The position numbers and the translations under genes were made by a program. 64,000 bases of DNA from Helichrysum umbraculigerum (lineage: Eukaryota; Streptophyta; Magnoliopsida; Asterales; Asteraceae): contig CATIUR010000001.1 of NCBI GenBank assembly GCA_949592205.1, forward strand, positions 41,681,001 to 41,745,000, in the 5' to 3' direction. Shown in pieces: positions 51,501 to 62,758 of this stretch (positions are counted from its first letter, which is position 1; each line of letters begins with the position of its first letter). Below the pieces are notes generated by a model that saw nothing but the letters and a program-made list of their open reading frames with translations, made no database searches and was not told where the DNA came from.

Positions 51501-54085
51501 TGATAATCTGACTCAACTGCAGGTGCCTCTGGAATGTCAGCTGATGCTATTTCAACCCATTCTGTATTGTTGTACAGCTCATCTTTTCTCAGCTCATATT
51601 TTACTTGGGAGGATTGAGAGAGTGCATTATCTTCAGTGATTATTTCTTTGTTGTCCTTTGTGAGTGCAAATCTCTGAAACTGAGCTGAAGAAGATGTGGT
51701 AAAAGTAATCTCTGGTTTCAAGTTTTCACAACTTTCAGAAAATTGCGGATCGGATGGTTTAAGCATTGACTCCATTTCTTTGAGAGTCTTCAGAATTTCT
51801 TCTTTTGAGAGAGATGAATCAGGAACTTCAGAAGTAGGGCTTCTTCTCAAGAGAGTGACCAGAGTGCCTTGTCCAAGTGGTACAGCAGTGATAAATCTGT
51901 TGGGCTGTAAGTTGGAATTCTTTAAAGGTAATAGCACTTCCTTTGATGCAATGGATGGATCCGAGATAGCTGAGCATAGACCCGCACCTTCTTCACAGAT
52001 TTTCCTTGTTGTGATGACAGTGTTTGGAAGGGGATTAATGCTGCTTACTGCGAGGATTTCTTCCAAGTGTTCTTCAATTATTTCCTGTATAGAATCTACA
52101 AGACCAAGGTCTTCTCCCATAGGAAGTTTCATTAGTTTATCGACATTGAAGGTGACTTCCTCAGTTCCCACTCTAAGTTTTAAAGATTTTTCATTTACGT
52201 CAATGACGGCCTTGGCAGTATTTAGGAAAGGTCTACCAAGGATGAGTGGTACCTGAGTGTCTTCCTCAATATCCATAACAACAAAATCAACAGGAAAGAC
52301 AAATTTATCAACACGTACCATAATATCTTCAGCAATTCCTCGAGGGAGTTTAACTGATCTATCAGCTAATTGGATGGTCATACGGGTTGGTAAAAGTTCG
52401 CTTAATCCTAGTTTCCTATAAAGCGAGTATGGCATAAGGTTTACACTAGCTCCTAAGTCAGCCAAGGCGTTACTTATCTGAACATCCTGAAGGTAACAAG
52501 GAATAGTGAAATGGCCAGTGTCTCCTAGCTTTGGGGGCAGTCCTTGTTGCATAATTAAAGAGCATTCTGCGTCTAAGGGCAAGTTAACTATTTGTCTGAG
52601 TTTTTCTTTGTTGGATATAAGTTCTTTAAAGAATTTGGCACAACTAGGCATTTCAACTAAAGCATCTAATAATCGAACGTTTAAGTGTAAGCTTTTGAAC
52701 ATCTCTAGATATTTTCCAAACTGGGCTTCTTGTTTTTCTTTCTTAAGCCTACCAGGGAAAGGTATACGTGTTGGTTTAACTACTTCTGAGGCTTTGGAAG
52801 ATTCTGGTTCAGGAGAGGTGACAGGAGTGTCAACAGGTACTGAATCAGAAGAACTAGAAGGCTCGTCTGGAGGAATATTTTTTGATTTCTCATTCTTAGT
52901 CTCTTTTCCGCCTCTAGTGACAACAAGGATATCATCATAATCATAAGATGAATGATGAATAGCTTTGCTAATCGCTTCTTCTCTTTGCTTCTCCTCAACT
53001 TTTAAAAACAATCTTTTAACATTATCCTCCATGTTTTTAATTAAATCGTTTGAAATTCTGAGCAAATAATCAATTTGGTTTTGAAAATCAACAATTTGTT
53101 TGTTTTTATTATTTTGCTCAACTATGAAGTTATTGAAAATCGTATTGTTTAGACGAGAAGACAATTGAGAGGAAGTAGAGGGTGTAGAGGGAACTAACAA
53201 ATGGGAGATAGGTTGTTTGGATAACCGCTGAGTGAAAGATTTTGAATGAATGATCTGATCAGTGGCTTCAGATGTGGCGAGAACATCTTCCTTGGGCTTC
53301 GAGTGTGAGAAGAGCCGTTGAGGTTGCTTCCTAGATTTGGAAGAGTCTTGCATATCCTTAACAACTTTAGAGATGGATTCGAGTTGAGCTTTTAAAGTGT
53401 TGAACGCTTGAGTAGAAGTGTCTTTGTCTTCCGAGGTTGATTCATCAAACTCCAAGTCATGTTGGTGCATCGTTATCGTCTCAATCAACTTCCAGGCTTC
53501 TTCTGAAGTATGTAGCATGAAATTTCCAGATGAAGCAGCATCGAGGGTTTGTTGGTGATGAGGATTCAGACTGTTGTAGAATGTGCAGACCAGATTCGTT
53601 TCAGCCAACTGATGATTCGGACATCTTCCAAGCAGATTCTTAAAGCGTTCCCAAGCTGAGCTTAATGATTCAGTAGTTCCTTGACGAAAGTTAATGATTT
53701 CATTTTTGAGCTTGGTTTGTAGGGACGGAGGGAAAAACTTAGCTAAGAACTTAGTAGCCATCTCCTCCCATGTATGAATCGAATTGGGTTCGAGTTCATA
53801 AAACCATGTCTGAGCTCGGAAAGCTAAAGAATAAGGAAACAGGTGAAGTCGGGTGACTTTGACACTGGATCCGGTTTGTTCGAAAGAGTCGGAAAGGTTG
53901 ATGAACTTGTTAAGATGGGCGTTTGGATTTTCAACCGAAAGACCATGAAACTGACACTGAGATTTAAGTAATTTAATGAAGTGTGGCTTGATTTCAATGG
54001 TTTCGTCGGTTGGTGATACGATTGGTCCTCCTCGTCCCTCTAGCAGTGGTTGGGTTGATGAGGCGAGAGTGATACGATTCGCCAT
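48518..54085 (-). CDS. gag-pol: Athila Gag-Pol polyprotein (intact, 1855 codons)
   Basis: Uninterrupted from the ATG at 54085 to the stop at 48518. Domains by residue: Gag core about 30-215 (KPHFIKLLKSQCQFHGL, EMATKFLAKFFPPSLQTK); a heptad-like helix about 325-370; protease about 540-640 (ALADLGASVNLMPYSLYRK, VPLILGRPF); reverse transcriptase about 990-1210 (GWRVCINYRKLNEATR, catalytic FMDDFSVFG near 1132); RNase H about 1275-1400 (MCDASDFAVGAVLGQ, YTDHSALKYL); integrase zinc region near 1490-1540 (HHGPTGGHH...RRCDICQRQG), core with LDFMGPFPKS, ISDRGIHFCNN and HPQTNGQAEATNR (D, D, E) near 1563, 1623 and 1655, then a C-terminal GDKVLLFNSRF region without chromodomain. All catalytic motifs are intact, so the copy may be active. 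Confidence 0.95.
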   Translation of the reverse strand: MANRITLASSTQPLLEGRGGPIVSPTDETIEIKPHFIKLLKSQCQFHGLSVENPNAHLNKFINLSDSFEQTGSSVKVTRLHLFPYSLAFRAQTWFYELEPNSIHTWEEMATKFLAKFFPPSLQTKLKNEIINFRQGTTESLSSAWERFKNLLGRCPNHQLAETNLVCTFYNSLNPHHQQTLDAASSGNFMLHTSEEAWKLIETITMHQHDLEFDESTSEDKDTSTQAFNTLKAQLESISKVVKDMQDSSKSRKQPQRLFSHSKPKEDVLATSEATDQIIHSKSFTQRLSKQPISHLLVPSTPSTSSQLSSRLNNTIFNNFIVEQNNKNKQIVDFQNQIDYLLRISNDLIKNMEDNVKRLFLKVEEKQREEAISKAIHHSSYDYDDILVVTRGGKETKNEKSKNIPPDEPSSSSDSVPVDTPVTSPEPESSKASEVVKPTRIPFPGRLKKEKQEAQFGKYLEMFKSLHLNVRLLDALVEMPSCAKFFKELISNKEKLRQIVNLPLDAECSLIMQQGLPPKLGDTGHFTIPCYLQDVQISNALADLGASVNLMPYSLYRKLGLSELLPTRMTIQLADRSVKLPRGIAEDIMVRVDKFVFPVDFVVMDIEEDTQVPLILGRPFLNTAKAVIDVNEKSLKLRVGTEEVTFNVDKLMKLPMGEDLGLVDSIQEIIEEHLEEILAVSSINPLPNTVITTRKICEEGAGLCSAISDPSIASKEVLLPLKNSNLQPNRFITAVPLGQGTLVTLLRRSPTSEVPDSSLSKEEILKTLKEMESMLKPSDPQFSESCENLKPEITFTTSSSAQFQRFALTKDNKEIITEDNALSQSSQVKYELRKDELYNNTEWVEIASADIPEAPAVESDYQTTYDELKRDEITRMKPSTEEPPELELKELPSHLEYAFLEGTSHLPVIISKGLKPEEKALHIKVLKSHKKAIAWKISDIQGISPNYCTHKILMENDFRPSIQRQRRVNPKIQDVVKKEVIKLLDAGLIYPISDSPWVSPVQVVPKKGGMTVIANEDNELIPTRTVTGWRVCINYRKLNEATRKDHFPLPFIDQMLERLSGNEFYCFLDGFSGYFQIPLDPKDQEKTTFTCPYGTFAYRRMPFGLCNAPATFQRCMVAIFHDMIEQCMEVFMDDFSVFGDSFTTCLSNLNKMLTRCEESNLVLNWEKCHFMVKEGIVLGHRISKAGIEVDKAKVETISKLPPPTSVEAIRSFLGHAGFYRRFIKDFSKISRPISHLLEKDTPFVFTDECLKAFDHLKDLLVHAPIMVAPDWSLPFEIMCDASDFAVGAVLGQRKEKQFQPIYYASKTLTDAQENYTTTEKELLAVVFAFDKFRSYLILSKTIVYTDHSALKYLFKKQDAKPRLLRWILLLQEFDIEIKDKKGAENVAADHLSRLENPSMDKLHEKDIQDQFPEEQLMHIGRYHQGSRSTNDPWYADYANYLVGKIVPKGMPTSRRQKFFRDIKYYYWDNPFLFKVCPDQIIRRYVDGKEAEHILHQSHHGPTGGHHGTNMTARKVYDAGFFWPTIFRDAYDLVRRCDICQRQGNITARNEMPLTNIQAVEIFDIWGLDFMGPFPKSNGKEYILVAVDYVSRWAEAQALPTNDTKVVTKFLKKLFSRFGTPKEIISDRGIHFCNNQFIKVLQQYGVTHKTSTAYHPQTNGQAEATNRDLKRILERTVGNHGYKWAEKLDDALWAFRTAYKTPLGTTPYRLVYGKACHLPIELEYKAYWALKNCNLDISTAGANRRMQLNELAELRDQAYDSSLNFKERTKKIHDAKLRPSRFKTGDKVLLFNSRFKKFSGKFKIRWSGPFIVSKVFPYGAVELEAPEGNFKVNGLFLKHYFEDFPIREDVFIFEPP

Positions 54086-54281
54086 AACTTGTTTTAAGAA
54101 AAAAATAGGGTTTTGGAAAGGATAGGTTTAACTAATGACGGGAAATTAAAAACTAACTAACCTAGGGATAAAAACTGTAACTTCCAGATGATATTGATCT
54201 TCCGTAAGGATCGCTAAATAACTAAGATAACAAAATTCCTAAAATCGGTCGTTGTAGTCCCCGGCAGCGGCGCCAAAAACT
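54086..54281 (-). other. Leader of element C with tRNA primer-binding site
   Basis: The minus-strand primer site TGGCGCCGCTGCCGGGGA corresponds to plus positions 54258-54275, six bases inside the LTR end; it is identical to that of D. The leader is about 195 bp long, with no gene. Confidence 0.9.
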
Positions 54282-56731
54282 TGTCGTGGCCCCTATTGGT
54301 CGGACGGATTTGATTCCGGTCGTTGATCCAACAGCAATAGAAGCGGCGAACAGTGGGTTTTAAATTTGTAGAGCAGGGGAATCCTAAGCTCTATACTACT
54401 GACAGACCTAAAAGGGCAGCAAGTGGTATGTATGACTCAGGTGTCGTTCTTCAAACTACAACAGGCATGGGAGTCTAGGAAGTTTTATTATCTTTGGAGA
54501 TTCAGCTGGGGTTTTAAAAGTTTTTGGATAGGTTTGGTTTTTATAACTAAATACTAATTAAATAAAGAAAACAGAACTAAAGAGGTTTGTACGGAGACTC
54601 GGTCAACAAAGGATAAGCGAGTGTTTACTATGATTTCGTTAAATGTTATTGATGAATAGTCAAGGGTAAGGCTAGTAGATGTGATGACTAATCCGGAGAG
54701 GATAGAAACATAATTAATGCAAAGTATTGTACCTACGACCGTTCCGCGGCTTCCATACGTTTGTACTCCACCAATGGGTGTTTCCAGCACTATACCGAGT
54801 AATAGGGCGTTTTACGGTTTTTCCGTTACATTAATTAGGGTTCCACATTACTCCCGCAGATTTCCTATATCCTAATGAGCTACAACTACGATCCTATTAA
54901 ATATCTAACGTAGAGTTGTCCGCAATCAGATAAATAACATGTCACGTGGATAGCAGTTATAGAAGTCAGATACACCGGAAGTTCTCCCAAATGTACAGAC
55001 CAATTTAACCGACGACTATCCTCGAATCCTGGTCCCCAGTCACAGTCATCAGAGATGTCTGTATCGTAGCGTGAATTGTTGATTGAACAAGAACACGAAC
55101 GGGGATAATCCCGCGGACCAAGTTGGGATAATCGGGCTAACGATCAGTTAAATTGTTCAGCATTACAGATATAAACCATCACAACTATTCCATGCATGTT
55201 AATCTACTGTGTAAACCAATATTCTGTGTCTGAAAACCTAATTATACAGTTACTGATATGAACCAAGGGGGTAACTCTAGCATGCATCATTCCTAGGGCA
55301 ACAATCAAACAAGAACATGCGATAGGGTAACACATAACATAACACCGGAATCCTAGCGTAGCAGATAACCAATAATTAGATCATAGATATCCCGAAAGTT
55401 CTCTCAAAGATATATAACAAATAAACATGAATCTAACCTATCTCTAATCCTACGTTCCGTGTCTCTTATGATTTGTTTCAACCTAGAGAACACAGCCATA
55501 CCAAGTTCATTGATCATCAAGTATAGAATAGGTAGAGAACGTACCACTAGTAATTGGCCAAGTTCTAGCAGGAAGCTTCTAACCACAGCATAGGTTGGAT
55601 AGATAAACATTCGAGATTCAGTTTACGAGTTCATACACAGTTTAAAGTAACACGGGCAGAGTAACAGCATGGCATAAACATTTTGACTATTCTAACATAA
55701 CTACGTCATAGTAAACACAAAGAAATGTGTAGCCTAACATTATATATCTAGCATACAATCCTAAACAAGCATAAACAAAGCAACACATGTTTAAAACTGG
55801 AAAGTAAGAGATATATAAATAGAACCTGATACGAATTTATTACAGACAGATCTTCGCAAATACAATGTCTTGGAGTGCCTCCGTACAAAAGCTAAAAGCT
55901 ACCTCTACCTAACTATCTCTCTAACTAGCTCAATTCTAGAGAGAGAAAATCCCTTAGAGAGAGAAACTAGAGAGAGAGTGATGTGTGTGAGAGAGAAAGT
56001 GTAGGGAGAGAATGAAATGAGAAAGTTGGTATGTTGGTGAAGTGAGGGGTGTCCACTATTTATAGGCAAAGCATTAAATCGCACGTACAACTCACGAAGC
56101 AGCACGTACAAGCAAACGAAGCACGATATGGGGGAAGGGGGGCCGTATACGGCTTGTATAGGGCCGTATACGGTCTATACAAGGCCGTATACGGTCTGTA
56201 TAGGGCCGTATACGGTGCCTATGGCCGTATACGGGCTTCGTCTGATTTTGTTCGTTGCTTAAAACGTCCGTATCTCCTTCGTTATGCGTCCGTTTGACTT
56301 GATTCTTTCGCCTGTGGTTTCGTAATTCCGTTACGCTTCTAATGATGCCAATCTCACAGAAATTGGATGTGTAGAGCTTAGGCGTAGCCGGAATGACTTT
56401 TAATGGCTCTGAAAGCGTAGTGGTTTCTCCGTCCTTTGGCCGTTTCACTTGATTCCAGATTTTTCCGTCTCGATTTTACCTGTACAACAGATGGTAGAAG
56501 TTAGGAAGTGTGTCTTGACAGGAAAATGAGATCGGAGGAATCGGCCTGTATTAAAATGCTGTGTTTTGTGCATTTTTAGAGTGTTTTCAGTGATTTTTAT
56601 CACAACGTCTACTTTTGAACCACTTTAGTGTATTTTAGTAAATAATCAATGTTTTGGAATGTTTTCACTAAAGAAAGGTACAAAATGTGAGGAATAAAGC
56701 TTCTAAAAACATGACTTTTTACGTCACATCA
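54282..56731 (-). repeat. 5' LTR of element C
   Basis: Identical ends to 43211-45657; 2450 bp. TATA box on the minus strand at 56056-56065 (CTATAAATAG), with the palindrome array just upstream of it in the transcription sense. Confidence 0.95.
56143..56234. promoter_or_regulatory. Helically phased CCGTATACGG array in the 5' LTR of C
   Basis: Five perfect 10-bp palindromes start at 56143, 56164, 56185, 56206 and 56225: steps of 21, 21, 21 and 19 bp. The array sits about 80 bp upstream of the TATA box in the element's sense. Confidence 0.85.
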
Positions 56732-56736
56732 AAGAC
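56732..56736. repeat. Right target-site duplication of element C (AAGAC)
   Basis: Repeats 43206-43210 exactly. Confidence 0.93.
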
Positions 56737-58665
56737 GAATAGCCTAAATGAAGTCAATATATCCAACTGGCGTGTTGTCAATACCCCTAAAGGAGCAAGA
56801 CGAATAGCCCAACGAGTCGGCATGTTGTCAATACCCACAAAGGAGTAAGACGAATAGCCTCAATAATGTTTCCAAGTAATGCACATAATTCCACATAATG
56901 TAACACATTTCAAGCATATGTCCGAAATGAAAACAAATGTAATCACAGCATGAAAACAAGTGATAAATCATATGAGCATATTTTTTCCCCAATTTGAAAA
57001 TATGTAAATGAAAACGGGGCCACGAAAACTCACCTTGAATACCAAAGTAATTATCATCGTCAATAGAATCCACCAACAACTCGCATATCTACAAATGAAT
57101 GTACAAATATATAGGTTACAACCTAGACTTATATATGTCCTTCCATTGTATCCTAAGTCCAATTCACCTCTACTAAGTTTCCTCACAACCAAACCTCATG
57201 TGTCTTTACAAAAATCAACCCCATTATGAAATTCAGAATCTGTCCAGAATTTTATACCACTTCACGAATATATAAACATGACTTAATGAAATCATTTGAC
57301 TCTACAAATTGTACCAGTGACACTTAAATGTGTTAAGAACAACCTGTAATTTTTCCAAAACTTATTTCAATAGTTTACTATTTTTAAAAATTCACCGAAA
57401 CAATCTGCCTAGAAACAACAACGATTTCTGAGTGCACAAAAGTTACAATTTATTTAAAATACTTTAAAACTTACAAGGATTATAATATTTTTACAGAAAA
57501 TGTTTAACACATAGAAATTACTCCAGTAAAAATTTCAAGACCCAACTCTTAGTTTAACGTACGTTTTAAAAATCGACAAGTTAACCGAGCTTATGAACTG
57601 AAAAACTCAGAATTGACATTCACTTTTATAAAATCATTTTGACCAATTTATACTCAACATTTGGACACTAAAACAATGCCATTTGAAAATAGACTCTTAA
57701 TACTTATGTTTAGACTCAATAATCGTTTAAAAACATTAGGTTTTGACCAAGTAATGACTTCCCGAAAATTGATCACAGAATCTGTTCAAACCCGAAATTT
57801 CTGTCTCACTTATTCGATACCAAAAACGTTTTTACAATGATCCAACGACCTTATCGATTATAATTTTAGTACACCATCATATTATAACATTCTTAACCTA
57901 ATCATCAAGTATATTCATCAAGAATTGAATTCCAATGGATAGTAAATCAAATAACGATACAAAATATTAGAAATCGAAAGAAAGGTAAGAGATATACCAC
58001 CAACCACGCTAGATTCTTGACACGGATGATCAAATGGATGAAGATTGATGATGTTGGTGTGAAAATAGGCTGAGGATGAGAAAAAATTCGTTTTTAGGGT
58101 TTTTAGGAATTTATTATTATTATTTTATTTTTTTGAAGGCAAGATATGATGAAATGATCTTTCCTTGTTCCCTACTCCAACCTCATGGCCGGACTTCTAC
58201 ATTGTATTTTGGGATAAATTTTGGACATGATATAGCCCAATGAGTTTAGAGATCATGGGCTTTAGATTCAAGTCATTTGGAGCCCGAATGAGAAAGTTAT
58301 GGCCCAAACCGTGAAACCTCGCAGAAAACTCAGCTTTTATCTTTTTAACGTTTTACACGTTTTTACTTAGCTTATTATAGATTTATTAATATTTTTAATA
58401 TTATTATTATTTATAAATTACTTATTATAATATATATTTTTTTTATCACACTTCGTACATTTTCTTAAGTTTCCAAATTATGAACACGTTTACGTTTTGC
58501 TTTGTATCTTTTTCGTTACACATCCGATTGCGATGATTCTTTTTGCATTGGATTCGTTTTTCAAAAACGAAGACTTTGGGGTAAATAAATCCTTAAAATT
58601 AGTATTTTCACAAAAATAACTTTTTACGGTTGAACTACGATAACGGTTTGGTGACGGTTGTCACA
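56737..58665 (-). repeat. 3' LTR of element G, second part
   Basis: Continues the LTR after C (CGAATAGCCTAAATG, as at 63331 in the other LTR) and ends TTGTCACA at 58665, followed by a polypurine-like complement (TATCCCCTAGTTGAG). AT-rich, no gene. The first 120 bp hold the remaining minisatellite units. Confidence 0.85.
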
Positions 58666-59450
58666 GTATCCCCTAGTTGAGAGAATTTCGTCCCGAAATT
58701 CAGTCGAAACTATACTGTCAACACGATCACTGAATTAATACGTATATTTATGCATGGTTTGATCTTTTCGTTCGCAAGTAAATTCGAATCCTCGCTAAGC
58801 GTTCTATCGGACCATGACAAATTAAAAGTTTATGTGCTTCAACATTTTGATTTCTCAATCCGTGATTTATACTAGTTTCTCCACCCACAACTATTTGTGA
58901 TTCCCCTTAAATTCTTTCTAGAAATACGTGTAAGACTTTATCAGCCAACACTTTCTTAGATTTGACACATGAAATACTTCTTTAACACCACTTCATTCTT
59001 GTGACAACTTTAAATCGATATGTTATGCACGCTCAACAATTTAGAACAACCCCACAAACCTATGTGCTAATATTCCCTTTCTTCCCAAAACATACGGCAT
59101 TTTCCCAAAGCGATACCTTAAGCAATATATAATCTCCATCATAAAATTCTAACTGATGTGTCGACGTTCGTTTGCATAACTCATTTACCTAACACGTACC
59201 ATTTCCAAACTCTCCTTGATTTGAATGATCTTGCCAATAGCTTCATGGACTATTTTTGTCCAATCAACTGACTTTAACCCAACTTCAGCCTTGAACTTCA
59301 AACAGATCATGCATTGACTAAATTGACTAATGTATTAAATGATGTCCATCTTCATTCCTAGACACCAATACAACTCCATGACATCATGATATCATGGTAC
59401 TTCTTACCATCTCCTAATGTATGAAATATTTTACTCTTTTTTTTATTTAT

Positions 59451-59720
59451 TTATTTATGTACCATGTCCATTACTAGTGTCCATAGACCACCTAGCAAAG
59501 GAATCCAAAATCCTCTTATAAGATGTAATATCTCATCCAATTTGTGTTCCAACTGTTTGTCTAACCCGCGCAACTTTTTGTTTTGGCATATGAGTATCCC
59601 TAACGCTTCATCTTGTGCTTTGAATATCTTATCCTTAATGCCAGAGTGTATCGCCATACTTTGACTTGCACTCACCTTGGCTTGCCTTTTTCTTCCTACA
59701 CAAAAGATCTGCCACAACAT
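59451..59720 (-). pseudogene. RNase H-integrase linker remnant of G
   Basis: The 89-codon fragment includes GFWIPLLGGLWTLVMDMVHK, the degenerate form of the segment that precedes the integrase zinc domain in F (RIWVP... DEAHKS). Confidence 0.6.
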
Positions 59721-60179
59721 CCGTCTTCCACGGATGGTATCGAAATTTCACATTGTAACCTCTAAATAATTTGAGCATTCTCATTTGCCTCGTGTTCAAC
59801 TTCTTTTGAACATAGGTGTGTTAAAAACTCTTATGATCGGTATACATTAAGTTTTTCATCCCATACAAGTAGTGTCTTCAACACATATGTACGAATGCTA
59901 CCGCTCCAAGTTCCAAATCGTGAGTAGTATAGTAATGCTTATGTGTCTTGAGTTGTTGAGAAATGAATACGATTACCTTTCCCATTTAATTAACACACGA
60001 CCTAGACCTCGGTTTTGATGCATCCCAATACACAACGAAATCCTCTGATCCATCGGGAAGAGTCCGGATTGATGAATTACACAAGGCATCCTTCAATGTT
60101 TGAAAAGATTCTTCTTAGTTCCTACCTCAAACAAACTTCTTATATATATGTGAGTAGTAGAGCGATCTTTGAACAACTC

Positions 60180-60368
60180 TCAATAAAATGCCGATAATAT
60201 CCTGTGAATCCTAAATACTTTACGAACCTCCGATGATAACTGTGGGACCTTCCATCCCATTACAGCTTCTAGTTTGCTAAATTTCACAAGATTGACTTCA
60301 TTGTTCACAGCGTGACCAAGAAAAACAAACCTCTTGCAGTCAAATTTCGTACTCCAATTATATTGCAT
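60180..60368 (-). pseudogene. pol: Reverse transcriptase thumb remnant of G
   Basis: The fragment reads RFVFLGHAVNNEVNLVKFSK, matching the FLGHVINDKGIHVDPSK block of F. Confidence 0.65.
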
Positions 60369-60653
60369 AGACCTTTTCTTTCAAAAGAAACTCCAGGTTT
60401 AGTCTCAAAGGAACTTCATGCTCTTCCTTGGTTTTAGAATAATTCAGAACGTCGTAAATGAAAAGTATAATAAATTCGTTGAGATACGGTTTACATACGT
60501 GTTTGGTAAATATATGAATGCTATAGTCGCATTAGTAAGACCGAAAAGCGTAAAGAGAAATTTTAAATGTTCGTAACGAGTAATAAATGCAGTCTTTGGT
60601 ATATCTGATTCATGTACCATCAATTGATGGTAACCAGAATGAAGATTGATTTT

Positions 60654-60851
60654 TTAAAACCACTGAACACCTTGAAGTTGATCAAACAAATCATCCATCC
60701 TTGGAAGAGGACAAATATTCTTGACCGTAAATTTGTTATGTTCACGATAATCAATGCACAAATGAAAAGAACCATCATTCTTTTTGACAAATAAGACTGG
60801 TGCTCCCAAAGGAGAATGACTAGGGATAATAAAACCCTTGTCTTGGAGCAT
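60654..60851 (-). pseudogene. pol: Reverse transcriptase N-terminal remnant of G
   Basis: The fragment LGAPVLFVKKNDGSFHLCID followed by YREHNKFTVKN and PLPRMDDLFDQLQG is clearly gypsy reverse transcriptase; it stops before the catalytic box. Confidence 0.8.
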
Positions 60852-60956
60852 CTTGAAGTGAATTAAATAACTCTTGCATTCAAATAGTGTTAAGCGATTT
60901 GGAGCTTTTACAACTGAGGTTGCTCCAAAAATAAGATCGATACAAAATTTAACGAG

Positions 60957-61157
60957 TCAAGAGGGAAATCCTTCTAAGTCTTCTGGGAAGACCTCGAGGA
61001 AATCATTGATAATAGAATGTTTTTGAGTTTTTAACTTATTAGCCTTTACGCTCATGAATTGTTTCTGTTTGTCATCGGATTGTTCTATGCGAATCTCAAG
61101 TATTTCACCACCATTTAAGTGGTATAAGGAATACTTTCTCAAATATATAATTTCCAC
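60957..61157 (-). pseudogene. pol: Protease-RT linker remnant of G
   Basis: It ends INDFLEVFPEDLEGFPS, the counterpart of VRDYPGVFPDDLPGLPP in F. Confidence 0.65.
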
Positions 61158-61521
61158 CTGAATTTCGTCAACTAATCTATTCCCACAACTACACCAAAAC
61201 TTCCGAGTCCGAAGGGCAACAAGTCAATGCAAAAAGAAAAATCTTCTAGCACTAAAGTACACTCTTATGTAACGTCTTTTAGTCTCTATGTGCTCCCATT
61301 AACAAAATTGTTCCAAAGTCCCTCACCCAAAACAAGCCATCGATTTTCCTACTATGTTGATTGGTGCCACTTGACGAGCTGTCATCCGGCATTCAATTTT
61401 AAAGTGACCTCTTTGGTTGCAGTTTGAATAAATACAATATGATACAGATGTACGATGATAGTAGTTACACCTTACACACAAGTATGTGAACTAGTGTGAC
61501 CCTCTCTTCATGTGTTAGTAT

Positions 61522-61767
61522 CTACCAGTCTTTTGAATACCCTCTCATTCTTAGTATTGTTTCTACATTCCCAGCCTTAACGGTTTTATCGATTAACAAT
61601 CCACCCATCAGTATTGCGCCTTGGATGGTAGGAGGCTCAGTAACTTCTACCGTCCTGCTAGTTTCCAAAACAAAGTTGTTGATGTACTTCTCAATTTTCT
61701 TAGCTTCGAGTGCCACATGATAAGGTCTAATTTGCCAACTAATGAAATTGTCCGATATATGTTGCAT
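61522..61767 (-). pseudogene. gag: Gag remnant of G
   Basis: TEPPTIQGAILMGGLLIDKT resembles the ANPATFKIAVELAQRLTDEA block at the end of the Gag core of F; the remainder is too diverged to align. Confidence 0.5.
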
Positions 61768-62744
61768 GGTTAACTCCCGTTGTAGAGAAATTCCAAAACT
61801 TGCTCACTAACTTCTTCATTTCGTTATTGAAAGAATAGTCCTCCTTTAACAGTGCCTTTCTTTTTATTTTTATTTATTTTTTTATTTTTTTATTATTATT
61901 ATTATTTTTTTTTTTTGCCATCATCACTTCCTTCATTTGAATTTTCGACTATTAGTTCCATTTTCTCCTTCAGTGCTGCTAGCTCTACCATGATTCAAAA
62001 TGCTGTTACAAATCTTGCTTGACAATTTTTGAATATTAAGACCCACCACTGTTGTGCAATGGTCGCAACAACATTGGAGTTCTTGCCTTCAATACCACCA
62101 ATTCCTCCAGTTCCACCATCAGTTCAATCACCACTATCACTTGTATGACCACCACCGAGTGTTTCTCCTCCACGAGTAATATTTACGGGTAATGCGTCTT
62201 AGTAGTATGCTTGCTATAATTTCGAATTCATATGAGTTTAGAATAGAATGAATACTTTGGAGTTTGTCTAGGCATAAATGTACCAGACTCACAAAGATAA
62301 GAATAATTCGGTAAGGAATATAATTGGGATTTTATTACAATACGATACGAAGATAGCACATGAGACACGCAAATATGGTCAGATAAGCACACATACGTCA
62401 GAACACCTTTGTCAATTACGTCTGCAGCCGTAATTGTGAAAGTATTCTTTCATACACATACTTATCTTCCAAGTACTTATATCACAATAAGCTTTGTATT
62501 TACGGAAAGAGATAAGTTAGTTATGGAATCCTAAGCAACATGTAGACGAACCACATAAAGAGTCGTAAGATGATGAAGAAATGCTTACAACGTCCTTCTT
62601 ATTTGAAATGGTTAAGATGAATGATCGACACTAGCTACAACTAGCTTCACGGAATTGTATGCACACATAACTTCCTAACTCGTGTTCTATATGTGGGTTC
62701 CTTATTTATAGTCTAAGCCAATCCATCTAGATCTCTATAAACAA

Positions 62745-62758
62745 TGGCTCTGATACCA
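62745..62758 (-). promoter_or_regulatory. tRNA-iMet primer-binding site of element G
   Basis: The minus strand reads TGGTATCAGAGCCA three bases inside the LTR; the same site as in F. Confidence 0.9.

Larger units (their letters stand above)
43211..56731 (-). mobile_element. Complete, young Athila-type gypsy element C
   Basis: 13,521 bp on the minus strand, bounded by LTRs of 2447 and 2450 bp and a 5-bp target duplication AAGAC. It has a primer site, one uninterrupted gag-pol ORF of 1855 codons, a small second ORF, a long 3' region and a polypurine-like tract. By eye I find about 16 substitutions and two short indels between the LTRs (about 0.65%), which marks a recent insertion. It lies within the 3' LTR of G. 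Confidence 0.95.

Noticed and set aside
51696..52940. Long plus-strand open frames across C gag-pol
   Set aside because: They are shadows of the intact minus-strand polyprotein.
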